A DNA stretch of 64,000 bases. It comes from Tridacna crocea. Its lineage: Eukaryota; Mollusca; Bivalvia; Cardiida; Cardiidae. Made by a program: the position numbers and the translations under genes. Positions within the stretch are counted from its first letter, which is position 1. Each line of letters begins with the position of its first letter. Positions 56,601-64,000 of the stretch are shown here, piece by piece. The notes under the pieces are model-generated. The model was not told where the DNA came from. It saw nothing but the letters and a program-made list of their open reading frames with translations, and did not search any database. The stretch spans positions 19,059,001-19,123,000 of the forward strand of contig OX031058.1 of assembly GCA_943736015.1 (NCBI GenBank), written 5' to 3'.

Positions 56601-59600
56601 TTGAAACTAACGGGGTCACTGGTTCTAATTCCCAGCTTGGCCAAAATCTTTTCTAGAGTGGATGAAATTCATTGCAACCAGACTCATTTCTCACTCAGTG
56701 CTGAATACTGTTTTTGCTTGCAAAAACTGCAAATTGCCTTGAAAGAGTATTGTGTAGTACATTATTGAAAGAAACTTAGGAAACCATCAGTTGGTGCACC
56801 AGCCATCACATAATAATAGAAATAACCTGAAAAGGCTGGTAAATAGTAATCAATGGTTCTCTTACGAATGCATAGCTGAACAAGCTAATTTTCACTTTCC
56901 AACAACAAATGCAAATATCATAAAGCCTCAATGTTTTCAAAAGCCTTCAAAAAAGATTCCCAAGGGTGTAAACTTTGGACTGATAAAGGGTTAATTTGGA
57001 ATCAATACAAGGATAACTGAAATATCATTGAGCCACACCTTGGCAAAAGGGGGTTTAATCCATCTCTGTGATGTATTGTACTAAGCAAGTGATAAGATTT
57101 TTTACAGATCTTGAAATTAATTTTGATTAACAACTAACTATATCTGGAGGTAAATAGTCCTTTGATATGCGTAATATTAGTAACAAAAAAAATGGCAAAT
57201 TATTATTCAGCCTTGGCAGAGTGTACAAGCTGATCTGGGTCTATACGTTTTGCAGATGCATTAAACCCCCTTTTCACAGAGCATTGCTCATATTTTTTTT
57301 TTTTTACCAACAGGTGCTCGTAATCCCAGATTTGACCCATCAGCATATGTGAAAGATAAAGAAAGAAAGAAAAAAGAGGCACAACTGAAAAAGTAAGCTG
57401 TCTTTTTGTGTTTATCTGACCTGTGTTCAATTACATGTACTTTGGAATGTAATTACAACCAAAATGGAACAATTTCAACTAAAACCCGTTTTAATTAAGT
57501 GATTTTCAGGTAAAAAGTAATTAATTCATTATAATAATTATACGAAAAAAATCAGTTTTTTGGCATTATATTAATAGACCACAAACTTTTAGAACTGGAG
57601 AGTAAAATTTTAGACTCCTCTAAGTTAAAAAATTTTGCATCGCTTAGGCTACTTATTTAAATGCGCAACAGATTATGTACTTTTTAAACTGCTAAACTGC
57701 ACTAGTCAGTAACACAATTTGTGTAGCCTGAGGATGCAAAAGGTTTTAATTTTGATAAGTCTAAAGCTTACAATCTCTCCTCTTCCCTATTATTATTATG
57801 TGGAGAAGGGTTAAATACCAAATCTCCAAACATTATGAAAGATAAGTCTCTGTTTAGAAGCTATTTCTGTATTTGCAGCAAATTCTTATACAAGCTTATT
57901 ATACTTATTTGATTAAACCTGTTAGCACACAGTTTTAACAATCCCTGATAGAGAAGCCTTTGAAAACATTGTTTGAAAAGGAGAACACCCTGGCTACCAG
58001 CATTTTCTCTTTTTCAAACAATGTTTTCTTTTCCCTCAAGGGCTGAGCCTGGTAGCTCGGTCAGTAGTGTATAGGACTTATGAGCATGAGGTCGCTGGTT
58101 TGATGCCTGGCTCATCAAGTTTCTGAGGATTGATGATAGTCATTTCTCACCTCTGACCATTGTGTCATCAGCTGTTATATCGAAAAGCAGACATTGGCTT
58201 GGAAAGAATATTATGCATAGTACTGGTAAAAGAAAATTCAGGAAAGCATGAATAAGTACTCTGGCCGCTGCAATATACATGTATCTGAAATAATTATGAA
58301 ACAATGTTAAACACTATACAATCAATCAATCGTCTTTAAAATCAAATCCAAACATTGGAGTCACAGGTTAATGTCAATTGCAAATTTATGCTTTAAAAAT
58401 GGACTTGTCTTAACTGTTTACCAGACGACAAAATTTTGGGCTAATCCAAATTGAAAGCATTTGCAGACAACACAAGTACTTTGTCTCAAAAATTGAAATT
58501 TGCTTTGGAAAGGGTTGGAAACATTGTGGGAAAGGAGAAAATGCTAGTTACCAGCATTTTCTTCTTTTCCCACAATGATTTTAAAAGGCCTCTTTCTAAG
58601 GGTCGTTAAAAGTCGGGATTGTGTGGTAAAGAGTTAAACTCTGTTGTCTGGTAAAGAGTTGACCCTTTAATTCCCAGAGACAGAAGTCTTCTGAAAACAT
58701 TGCAGAAAAAGGAGAAAATGCTGATAACCAGCATTTTTAGCTCCACTGGCCGAAGGCCAGCGGGCTTATGTCATGGCCCGGTGTCCATTGTGCGTGCGTC
58801 CGTGCGTGCGTTAACTTTTATTTCAAACATCTTCTTCTCTGAAACTACCCATCCAATTTTGATGAAACTTCACAGAAATGATTCTGCCATGGTCTTCTTC
58901 AGAATTCCTTGAAAGAATTTTATTCCTTCAAAAACTCTGGTTGCCATGGCAACAAAACTGAAAAATATTGAAAATTTTTGAATATCTTCTTCTCTGAAAC
59001 CATAAGGCCTAGGGCTACCAAATTTGGCATGTAGCTTTATCTAGTGGACCTCTACCAAGTTCCTTCAAATATTAGCCCTGGGGTCAAAATTGGCCCCACC
59101 GCTGGGGTCAAAATTGGCCCCACCGCGGGGGTCACAAGTTTTATATGGACTTATATAGGGAAAACTTTAAAATCCTTCTGGTACCTAGCCATAGGGCCTA
59201 GGGCTACCAAATTTGACATGTAGCTTTATCTAGTAGACCTCTACCCAGAGTGCCCAAATGATAGCCCAGAGGTCAAATTTGGCCCGGCCCCGGGGGTCAC
59301 AAGTTTTATATGGGCTTATATAGTGAAATCTTTAAAAATCTTTTCGTACATAGCCATAAGGCCTAGGGCTACTCAATTTTGCATCTAGTTTTATCAAGCG
59401 GTTGTCTACCAAAGGTGCCCATATTGTAGCCCTGGGGTCAAATTTGGCCCTGTCCTGGGGGTCACAAGTTTTACATGGGCTCATATTGGGAATTTATTAA
59501 AAATCTACTTGTACCTAGCTATAAGGCCTAGGGCTACCAAATTTTGCATGTACCTTTATCTAGTGGGCCTATACCAGGAGGGCCCAAATTATAGCCTTAG

Positions 59601-62246
59601 GGTCAAGTTTGTCCCCACACCAGGGGTCACAAGTTTTACATGGGCTTTTGTGATGAAGACTTTCTAAGTCATCTTGTTACTAACCATAAATAAAGACTAG
59701 GACCACTAAATTTAGCCCTGTCTCATGGATTTTATGTTTTACAGGGCCTTTTATTGAGAAAATCTTCTTGTTTATAACCACACATTCTAGACCTGTATTA
59801 TTTGGTATGGGGCTTTATCTTGTAGACCTCCACCAGGATTCAAGTAATTATAGCTTTGTGGTCAAAACTGGATTTGCCCAGGGGTCACAACATTTTTGTT
59901 GGTTTTTATGGAAAAAAATTGCATTCCCTCAAGTTTGAAACCAGTTTGCCAAATAATGTAATGTTAGGCTTGTAGTGTTTTTACGAATTAGCCAGTGGAG
60001 TGATACAGGGCCATCATGGCCCTCTTGTTATCCTTTTCCCACAAAGTTTTCTTCCTTTCTCAAAACAAATTTCAATTTTTGAGTCACATTTGATATTGTC
60101 ATCTGCAAATGCGTCCAATATTGTCAAGTCTAAAATTATATTGTTTGGTAAAGAGTTAAGTAAAAGTCATCAGCTGCAAGTTATGTTTGAAGGGGCTGAT
60201 GTGTTGAACCAGAAATGTTAGGACTTATACTAGACATACATGTACTTTCTTTGTTTATTGTAGACAGAGACAACAAAGAGCAAATATATCTGGGACATCC
60301 ATATCCTCTAGTAAACCTTCTCCTACAGCCAGACTTGTGAACAGTAGATTATCAGGTAAATGATACTTTTCTTGTTATCAAGTAATCTTACTTGTTTTCA
60401 GTGTAATATATAGTCTTGATGAACTATCTTGCCTTACATGCATTTGAGAGCATTATTTAGCATGTAATGTTTTATGTCATTTTTAAGGTAGCATATCAGG
60501 TTTTACTCATAGAAATTCCCTCATGTGTATAAATGGTTTTACATGTTTTGATCTGCAATCTATGAATATAGTTATTTGATGAGAAGAATGTGACATCCAA
60601 TGGTGATTAGGATATCTCAGTATATTGATTTTTCTGAGGTTTGCTTTTGTATGGTTTTACATGTTTTTCCTGTAATCCACGCATAAAGCTATGTGAAGAT
60701 TTTACGAACATGAAAGTTCGCATCTGATGCATAGCTGAAATACAAACCACATCTGGGAGGATTGGAAACCATGCGGACTAGATCCTTGGGTTTTGTTTTT
60801 TTTTTTGAGGTTTAACAGACCAACACCATAAGTAATTAGCTAAAGACATATGTCCCTAAAGCAGTTGTTAGATATTGTATATAACTCTTTATCACACGAT
60901 AAAAATTTGGGTTTGTCTAAATCGAAAGCATTTGCAGACGACAAAATAAAAGTGAGCGGAAATGAAAGGTAGAAAACTTTGTGGGAAAAGGAGAAAATGC
61001 TGGTTACCAGCATTTTCTCCTTTTCCCACAATGTTTTCTAAAGGCTTCTTTCTCAGGGGCGTCAAAAGTAGGGATAAAGCCATGCATGAGGGAGTGCTCT
61101 CCCATAACACACCCCCTTTTAAAGTCATCATTTATTGATAACTCAAAGCCTTAATTGGCCGACAGTCTGTTTTTTGGACAACAAATGGGATTAATGGCTC
61201 AATGGCCAATCACAGATAAGCCCCCATCTTACGAACAAAGAAACAAATGAACAAATGCATAGCAGAAATACAGGGACTGGGCAGGATTTGAACTCTAGAA
61301 TTCGAATGAAAGGCCAACACCATAACCACTGAGATGTCTCCCTAACGCAGTTGTTAAGTATTGTATTTAAATCAGGACAAGGCCATGGTTGAAGGAGTGG
61401 TGTCCTGTAACAAATATCATCAAGACACATTTTGACCATGTCATATGGGTTAATGATGAAATTCTAGAATTATCTGATGTCTAATATTCTGATCACCAAT
61501 ATTTCTCCTTTCCCAAACTTTTTCTGAAGCATGCACCCCTGCAGCCTTTTAAGTCCAAGCTTGTTTGACAAAAAGTTAACTCTTTACCAAACAATCCCTT
61601 GTTTTTACGATCCTGAGATAGAAGCCTTTTGAAAACATTTAGGAAAAGGAGAAAATGCTGGTAACCAGCATTTTCTCTTTTTCCCACTATATGTCTATTT
61701 TCTACTCAAAAGGGAACAAAATTCAATTTTTGAGTTGCACTTATTTTTAGTTTGCTAGTGCTTTTGATTTGGACCACTCTTCTGTTGTTTAGTAAAAAGT
61801 AAAGGTAGCTTTGTCGATTTTTTAATCATACAGACCCTCAGAAATGTTTTGTTACTTTGCCAGTCATTTGCAAACCTCCATTAATAAGGGGAGAAGTGTA
61901 AGAAACAAAGAATTGATAGTAGTTCTTTACAATGATACATAGCCTCTTTTGATATTGTCAGATTTTATACCAGAATCTCACAAACTCGGATGTTAGACCA
62001 TCAAAAACATGTGTTGATTATGGGGGATCATGCTCAAAAAGGGGAAAAGAAGTTGAAATCACTAGGTTAACTAATATCCCATTTTTAAATGTCAATTAAA
62101 TTTTTGTCACCAAATGAATCAGACCAGGTTTTCTGCTAATAAAACGGAAATATGTTATGTAATACAATAACACAACATGTTTGTATCCGATCATTGGTTT
62201 AATTTCTCAGGTGGAAGTCGTGTCAGCAGGTCAAGAAATTCATCAT
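41502..62246 (+). CDS. CCDC61: CCDC61 (VFL3-like), basal-body coiled-coil protein; ten exons, 3' end outside window
   Basis: CCDC61/VFL3 is a SAS-6/XRCC4-superfamily protein that organises basal-body appendages and orientation. Exons are 41502-41652, 47873-47955, 48762-48928, 50383-50535, 51443-51659, 54289-54368, 56151-56452, 57314-57392, 60264-60355 and 62211-62246. All are GT-AG and phases agree at every junction, giving about 453 codons without a stop. The N-terminal head is recognisable (YIFRGIEYIV, LTADQWR, IEDLTHKTGNFKQF, SESVSLDLLTY, NSKRYLILTYTVEFDR). A coiled coil follows (exons 4-6, rich in E, K, L and Q). Then come a Ser-Arg-rich linker (exon 7) and the conserved ARNPRFDPSAYVK with a basic helix (exon 8). 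The last exon ends in phase 1, so the C-terminus lies beyond 64000. Human CCDC61 has about 510 residues. Introns are packed with mobile elements: about 1.4 kb of coding sequence spans over 20.7 kb. Confidence 0.95.
42815..42965. repeat. Long hairpin element inside the foldback element
   Basis: AATCAACTGGTTATTTTTGA faces its inverse at the right. The inner arms are aaaaacatctcac / gtgagatattttt and aaaaaactcgtgc / gcactcgtttttt. The AT-rich flanks are asymmetrical. Confidence 0.75.
43021..43260 (-). repeat. Palindromic TTAA MITE nested in the foldback element
   Basis: TTAAATCTTTACTAAAC / GTGGTAAAGGGTTAA. The loop is enlarged (ggttaccagctggcagc). Confidence 0.82.
43336..43395 (+). repeat. Fragment with ggtgttttacgccgctttcaac
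   Basis: A short fragment with ggtgttttacgccg, similar to gtgaatggtgttttatgcct near 11268. It looks like part of a dispersed molluscan repeat. Too short to delimit. Confidence 0.4.
45131..46144. mobile_element. 1.0-kb inverted-repeat element in CCDC61 intron 1
   Basis: TAGAGCAACGTCGGGTATTG at the left faces an inverse at the right (gtcgataatacccgccgttg, ctcta), with three mismatches over about 25 bp. Several internal GTCGATAATA-type motifs occur on both strands. No transposase. Target duplication unclear. Confidence 0.6.
46145..47870. other. CCDC61 intron 1, 3' part
   Basis: Mostly unique AT-rich intron. A triple repeat of gagtgtccttattccat lies near 46795-46840 and a worn MITE near 47495-47665. 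Nothing else supported. Confidence 0.5.
47873..47955 (+). CDS. CCDC61: CCDC61 exon 2
   Basis: The acceptor is acttttag and the donor gtaagt. It encodes IEDLTHKTGNFKQFSIFISM and LESGIIQ, close to vertebrate CCDC61. Confidence 0.95.
48031..48242 (-). repeat. Palindromic TTAA MITE
   Basis: TTAACTCACTACCAAACAAC / GTGGTAATGGGTTAA; part of the right half deleted. Confidence 0.82.
48293..48519 (+). repeat. Palindromic TTAA MITE
   Basis: TTAACCCTTTACTACACAAT / GTTTGGGAAAGAGTTAA. Stem tip altered (aaaatgcattaaccagctt). Confidence 0.82.
48762..48928 (+). CDS. CCDC61: CCDC61 exon 3
   Basis: The acceptor is aattttag and the donor gtatca. It contains SESVSLDLLTYADLESLRQR, a Pro-rich loop (KPSAPPP) and NSKRYLILTYTVEFD, the end of the globular head. 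The last Arg codon is split. Confidence 0.95.
48954..49182 (-). repeat. Palindromic TTAA MITE, first of three in a row
   Basis: TTAATTCATTACCAAACGAC / GTGGTAATGGGTTAA. It starts 26 bp after the CCDC61 exon 3 donor. Confidence 0.88.
49208..49436 (-). repeat. Palindromic TTAA MITE, second of three
   Basis: TTAACTCATTACCAAACGAC / GTGGTAATGGGTTAA. Its right TTAA (49433-49436) is shared with the next copy, which is in the opposite orientation. Confidence 0.9.
49433..49670 (+). repeat. Palindromic TTAA MITE, third of three, inverted relative to its neighbour
   Basis: TTAACCCATTACCGCACAAT / TTTGGTAATGAGTTTTTAA. A small internal duplication (ctgcaatttgcaaatg) lengthens it. Confidence 0.86.
49707..49855 (-). 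repeat. Palindromic MITE, truncated after the left hairpin arm
   Basis: TTAACTCTTTACCAAACAAC ... attgtgggaaaaggagaaaat, then unrelated sequence. Confidence 0.72.
49935..50136 (-). repeat. Palindromic MITE, left end lost
   Basis: It starts gtccaaatggaaagcacttg and ends TGTGGTAAAGAGTTAA; hairpin intact. Confidence 0.78.
50383..50535 (+). CDS. CCDC61: CCDC61 exon 4, start of coiled coil
   Basis: It encodes IHYPLPLPYVGKPDPRLLQD and continues into a charged helix (REEIKALKQQ, EVEKLRK). The GTGAGT donor at 50536 lies only 21 bp before a TAGCTCACC element. Confidence 0.95.
50557..51364 (+). mobile_element. TAGCTCACC tandem-repeat element next to CCDC61 exon 4 donor
   Basis: The 5' end is a palindrome, TAGCTCACCTTAGCAC then GTGCTAAAGGTGAGCTA. 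Then catcttctcctcctaaacca, like the TAGCTCCACTGG elements, and about four ~130-bp units (gaaacttgaaggcgtagagc ...). The 3' end is uncertain (gatcttg at 51364). It carries an X-box-like GCTGCCATGGCAAC at 50748-50761. Inserted 21 bp past the donor. Confidence 0.72.
51443..51659 (+). CDS. CCDC61: CCDC61 exon 5, coiled coil
   Basis: The acceptor is ttgtttag and the donor gtatca. It encodes 72 codons of heptad-like sequence (LRKEKEDIEAEFLQFRREM, MARQLEEELLKEKTKHQRN, YRELLEE). It ends in phase 0. Confidence 0.95.
51753..51956 (-). repeat. Palindromic TTAA MITE, shortened right arm
   Basis: TTAACTCATTACCAAACGAC / CATGTGGTAATTGTTTAA. It shares its right TTAA (51953-51956) with a truncated copy running to about 52115. 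Confidence 0.83.
51953..52115 (-). repeat. Palindromic MITE, truncated, joined to the previous copy
   Basis: TTAACTCTACCAAACGAC ... ggtagaaaatgttgtgggaa; lost after aaatactggttatgacc. Confidence 0.74.
52120..53115. other. CCDC61 intron 5 interior
   Basis: AT-rich sequence with a tatatatacatatatacatg patch near 52260. A MITE right-end remnant lies at about 52990-53055. No other feature. Confidence 0.5.
53122..53312 (+). repeat. Palindromic TTAA MITE lacking the hairpin tip
   Basis: TTAACCCATTACCACACAAT / GTGGTAAAGAGTTAA. The stem reads acattgtggttcccacaatg: about 38 bp at the tip are missing while both stem bases remain. Confidence 0.86.
53900..54080 (-). repeat. Palindromic MITE, worn
   Basis: The core gaaaacattgttagaaaagg / ctcatttcctcacaatgttt is clear. 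The ends have drifted (tctttatcaaacaatag). Confidence 0.62.
54289..54368 (+). CDS. CCDC61: CCDC61 exon 6, coiled coil
   Basis: It follows a long poly-T and acag acceptor and ends before gtatag. It encodes LEEIRASERNLRVRVKSLTN and ELALYK, matching the L/R-rich end of the CCDC61 coiled coil. Confidence 0.92.
54745..54965. repeat. Two-part repeat with tcggatcrgcctg motif
   Basis: tttcggatcggcctgtgtag and tctcggatcagcctgggcaa recur 135 bp apart. The second is followed by gcgcaggctgatt, an inverse of its own start. Probably a small inverted-repeat element. Confidence 0.5.
55545..55773 (-). repeat. Palindromic TTAA MITE with matched arm change
   Basis: TTAACTCTTTACCACATGAG / GTGGTAATGGGTTAA. The arms are CACTGTGGGAAAAGG and CCTTTTCCCACAGTG: the C/G pair replaces T/A on both sides. 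Confidence 0.88.
55886..56103 (+). repeat. Palindromic MITE, worn, ends 48 bp before CCDC61 exon 7
   Basis: taagtctttaccacacaatt left end and tttggtaaagagctaaa right end. The loop is deleted (aaatgctggtttccccttttccc). Confidence 0.68.
56151..56452 (+). CDS. CCDC61: CCDC61 exon 7, Ser-Arg-rich linker
   Basis: The 302-nt exon joins AG|G from exon 6. It encodes 100 residues dominated by SR, SRD and SRE repeats (for example RERSLSRERERSLSRDRSLS) and ends SRTPSPSPAG, a low-complexity basic/acidic linker typical of disordered regions. Confidence 0.92.
56595..56720 (+). repeat. SINE head fragment
   Basis: cagggcttgaaactaacggggtcactggttctaattcccagcttgg: a B-box-like segment with the same downstream core (cattgcaaccagactcattt). 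Confidence 0.5.
57314..57392 (+). CDS. CCDC61: CCDC61 exon 8
   Basis: The acceptor is accaacag and the donor gtaagc. It encodes ARNPRFDPSAYVKDKERKKK and EAQLK. The RFDP-x-A-Y/F-V-K segment is shared with vertebrate CCDC61. Confidence 0.94.
58041..58332 (+). repeat. tRNA-derived SINE, full length
   Basis: Head GGTAGCTCGGTCAGTAG (A-box-like) ... GGTCGCTGGTTTGATGCC (B-box-like), then the core with aaaagcagacattggcttgg and aggaaagcatgaataag, and a tail ending caatcaatcaatc. The best-preserved copy of this family here. Confidence 0.78.
58410..58637 (-). repeat. Palindromic TTAA MITE, complete
   Basis: TTAACTGTTTACCAGACGAC / GTGTGGTAAAGAGTTAA; the stem is intact apart from single changes. Confidence 0.86.
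58738..60027 (+). mobile_element. Helentron/HINE-like element TAGCTCCACTGGCC...CTCTTG, second copy
   Basis: Same ends as 38803-40443: TAGCTCCACTGGCCGAAGGC, subterminal GCCAGTGGAG (59991-60000), hairpin AGGGCCATCATGGCCCT (60007-60023), then CTTG. About four internal repeats. It carries the X-box GTTGCCATGGCAAC at 58940-58953. No target duplication; inserted between T residues. Confidence 0.85.
58940..58953. promoter_or_regulatory. Perfect palindromic RFX X-box motif
   Basis: GTTGCCATGGCAAC, identical to 39013-39026 and at the same place within the element. Here it is inside CCDC61 intron 8. Confidence 0.45.
60264..60355 (+). CDS. CCDC61: CCDC61 exon 9
   Basis: The acceptor is attgtag and the donor gtaaat. 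It encodes QRQQRANISG followed by a Ser/Pro-rich stretch (SSSKPSPTARLVNSRLS). Phases at both ends fit exons 8 and 10. Confidence 0.88.
60356..60880. other. CCDC61 intron 9, 5' part
   Basis: atggttttacatgttttgat and atggttttacatgtttttcc are about 120 bp apart, suggesting an old local duplication. Nothing else recognised. Confidence 0.45.
60884..61079 (-). repeat. Palindromic MITE, right end truncated
   Basis: It starts ataactctttatcacacgat, has an intact hairpin and stops after ggggcgtcaaaagtagggat. Confidence 0.76.
61190..61390 (-). repeat. tRNA-derived SINE, second family
   Basis: On the minus strand, CTCAGTGGTTATGGTGTTGG (A-box region) and GAGTTCAAATCCTGCCC (B-box) are tRNA-spaced. The diverged copy at 10935-11110 shares the body. 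Confidence 0.62.
61576..61803 (+). repeat. Palindromic TTAA MITE, right end worn
   Basis: TTAACTCTTTACCAAACAAT left end; the right end reads gtttagtaaaaagtaaag. Core around GCTGGTAACCAGC intact. Confidence 0.78.
62211..62246 (+). CDS. CCDC61: CCDC61 exon 10, 36-nt exon
   Basis: The acceptor is tttctcag and the donor gtaagt. It completes a Gly codon and adds GSRVSRSRNSS, like the SRNRSSS segment near the vertebrate C-terminus. The remaining C-terminal exon or exons are off the right edge. Confidence 0.82.
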
Positions 62247-62743
62247 GTAAGTAATTAAATAATTTGAATACCATTTTCTCAGGTTAATAATTTGTTTACT
62301 GTTAAAAGCCTTTTTCAACACTATTTCAATGATATTGTCATATCTAGTGCAATAATCCTACTTTCTGGAGTTTCTTTTATTTGTACATTTAAGTTTACAC
62401 AACACTTTTTCCCAGCCAATAGTTACTTTCCCAAAGAAATATTATACAAGTCATGCTTAGTGTTGAGCTAGAAATGAATCTTGTTGCAATGTCCATCATC
62501 TTTTCTTTGAAAGAATATTGCCTTGTTTGAAATGGAACTAGCAATGTCTTGTTTTCAAGTTCTACATATTGCTGTGTAGCTACCAAGCTATGTTAACACT
62601 GTCTACTCTAGAGGTACAAAGTAGAGGTAGTGTTTGAAGGTTTACAGAGTTATACCTTTCTAGTTCTTCCTGACATCCTTTGTTGTGAATGCTCATTTGA
62701 ATCGTCTCATCAAGACAATTATGAGGAATACCCAACGTATCTC

Positions 62744-62970
62744 TTAACTCTTTACCACAGGAACCCGACTTTGAATGACCTTGAGAAAGAAGCCTTTTGA
62801 AAACATTGTGGAAAAAGGAGAAAATGCTGGTAACCAGCATTTTCTCCTTTTCCTACAATGTTTTCTACCCTTCCCAAAACAAATGTCAATTTTTCAGTCA
62901 CATTTAATTTGTCGTCTGCAAATGATTTCAATTTGGACTCGTCTAAAATTTTCTCATGTGGGAGAGTTAA
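62744..62970 (+). repeat. Palindromic TTAA MITE, complete
   Basis: TTAACTCTTTACCACAGGAA / CATGTGGGAGAGTTAA, good hairpin. Confidence 0.86.
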
Positions 62971-63381
62971 TATAGAAACATTGCTTGAAGAGTTTTATAA
63001 CTCCCCCCTGATCTGGACCTCTTGACTTTTTAGCTCGGCTGTTTGCAGGCAACTAATGAAATATATCTCAAATATTTGAATTTTGCCTTTGAAGAGAGAA
63101 AAAATAGAAAACTCTTCCTTTTTCACAATGCTTTTCTACCCTTTAACAGGCAAAGTCCACCATTTGATCTGCATTTAACTATTTAACCATAAAAGCGTAA
63201 AATGGTGGGAAAAAAAATTCTTGTAAAAGGAGAAAATGCTGGTGTAAAGTAATTTCTCCTTTGTCTTCAATGTTTTCTACCCTTCATAGACAAGTTCAAA
63301 TATATGAGACACATTTAATTTTTCGCTTGCAAATTCTTTCAGTTTGGACGAGTCTTATAAAAGTTTTGAAAGTATTAACCT

Positions 63382-63608
63382 TTAACCCTTTCCCAAACAA
63401 TCCTTGGTTTTTACGGGTCTGGAATAGTAGCCTTTTGAAAACATTGTGGGAAAAGGAGAAAATGCTGGTAACCAGCATTTTCTCCTTTTCCACAATGTTT
63501 TCTACCCTATTATAGACAGAATCATCTTTTCAGTATTAGCTGAATTGTCGTCTGAAAATGCTTTCAATTTGGTCTAGTCCAAAAATTTGTTGTTTGGGAA
63601 AGGGTTAA
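63382..63608 (+). repeat. Palindromic TTAA MITE, complete
   Basis: TTAACCCTTTCCCAAACAAT / GTTTGGGAAAGGGTTAA. The A-to-C change in the left TIR (CCTTTCCC) is matched in the right TIR (GGGAAAGG). Confidence 0.9.
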
Positions 63609-63724
63609 ACTGCCATGAAAACCCATAACATATTTTCAGTATATTTTCAGTATAGACAAAGCTCCCAACTGATCACTATTTCAAGGTTGCTGTAGTCTTT
63701 AGTGTGTCAGGAAAGTGAAAAGTG

Positions 63725-63777
63725 CAGATTCAAGATCAGGCTGCACATTATCTGCACCTGATCTTGATCTACACTGG
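63725..63777. repeat. Hairpin repeat with GATCAGG arms
   Basis: TTCAAGATCAGGCTGCAC ... tctgcacctgatcttgatc. Near-perfect arms. Confidence 0.68.
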
Positions 63778-63822
63778 CCACAAAGACAGTAACTGTTGTA
63801 GTCATAAAAATGCCGTGAAAGT

Positions 63823-64000
63823 TTAACTCATTACCGCATAATCCCTACTTTTGACGCCTCTGAGAAAGAAGCCTTAAGAAAACATTGTGGGAAAAGGAGA
63901 AAATGCTTGTAACCAGCATTTTCTCATTTTCCCACAATGTTTTCTACCCTTCACAAAACAAATTTCAAATCTTCGGTAAATTTTATTTAGTCTGCATATA
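63823..64000 (+). repeat. Palindromic TTAA MITE, cut by window end
   Basis: TTAACTCATTACCGCATAAT with complete hairpin. The right TIR is outside the window. Confidence 0.86.

Larger units (their letters stand above)
58659..60159 (+). repeat. Palindromic MITE split by a HINE-like element
   Basis: The left part is 58659-58737 (to ctgataaccagcatttt) and the right part 60028-60159 (ttatccttttcccac ... GGTAAAGAGTTAA). The break lies in the T-run of the right hairpin arm. Confidence 0.85.

Noticed and set aside
58041..58120. tRNA gene-like A and B boxes
   Set aside because: The acceptor and anticodon stems do not close and the segment continues into a SINE core and tail. The same holds for 645-712, 18294-18395, 19822, 26862-26950 and 61190-61390.

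Overview
This is an animal nuclear genome window: spliced genes with GT-AG introns, very low coding density, AT-rich sequence and dense repeats. The repeat types (elements starting TAGCTCCACTGGCC and TAGCTCACC, tRNA-headed SINEs, palindromic MITEs) and the protein sequences point to a mollusc, most likely a bivalve. I cannot name the species.

Three protein-coding genes can be supported, and two of them are ciliary. (1) RSPH9, a radial-spoke head protein, is on the + strand. Its last four coding exons lie at 951-4986 and the 5' end is off the left edge. (2) MRPS18A (mitoribosomal protein mL66/bS18 family) is on the - strand with five complete coding exons between 14628 and 6808. It converges tail to tail with RSPH9, and the human orthologues are also neighbours. 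(3) CCDC61 (VFL3-like basal-body protein of the SAS-6/XRCC4 superfamily) is on the + strand. Ten coding exons lie at 41502-62246 and the 3' end is off the right edge. Splice phases join exactly across every exon pair. I see no gene between 14.6 and 41.5 kb.

The rest is mobile DNA. The dominant component is one palindromic MITE family of about 230 bp: TTAA-flanked, ends CCCTTTACC or CTCATTACC, with a central hairpin of about 66 bp. It has roughly 40 copies across every intron and intergenic stretch, and its end and target features suit a piggyBac-like origin. Other elements are: a 1.0-kb mariner-like element with long inverted repeats (7326-8350); a 3.2-kb foldback element with a 9-bp target duplication, inserted 11 bp past the exon 1 donor of CCDC61 (41673-44840); four tandem-repeat-bearing elements, two with complete helentron/HINE-type ends (27633-28873, 38803-40443, 50557-51364, 58738-60027); tRNA-derived SINEs; short hairpin repeats; and several smaller inverted-repeat elements.

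A recent segmental duplication places about 6.8 kb (18294-25070) next to a second copy (26851-35200). The second copy gained a 440-bp and a 1.24-kb insertion, so the first copy serves as the empty site. Each copy carries a differently damaged CENP-B/Tigger-type DNA-binding fragment.

The points most worth following up are the matched substitutions in the two arms of the MITE hairpin, MITEs joined through a shared TTAA, the exact RFX X-box 14-mer carried by the TAGCTCCACTGGCC elements, and the RSPH9-MRPS18A microsynteny.
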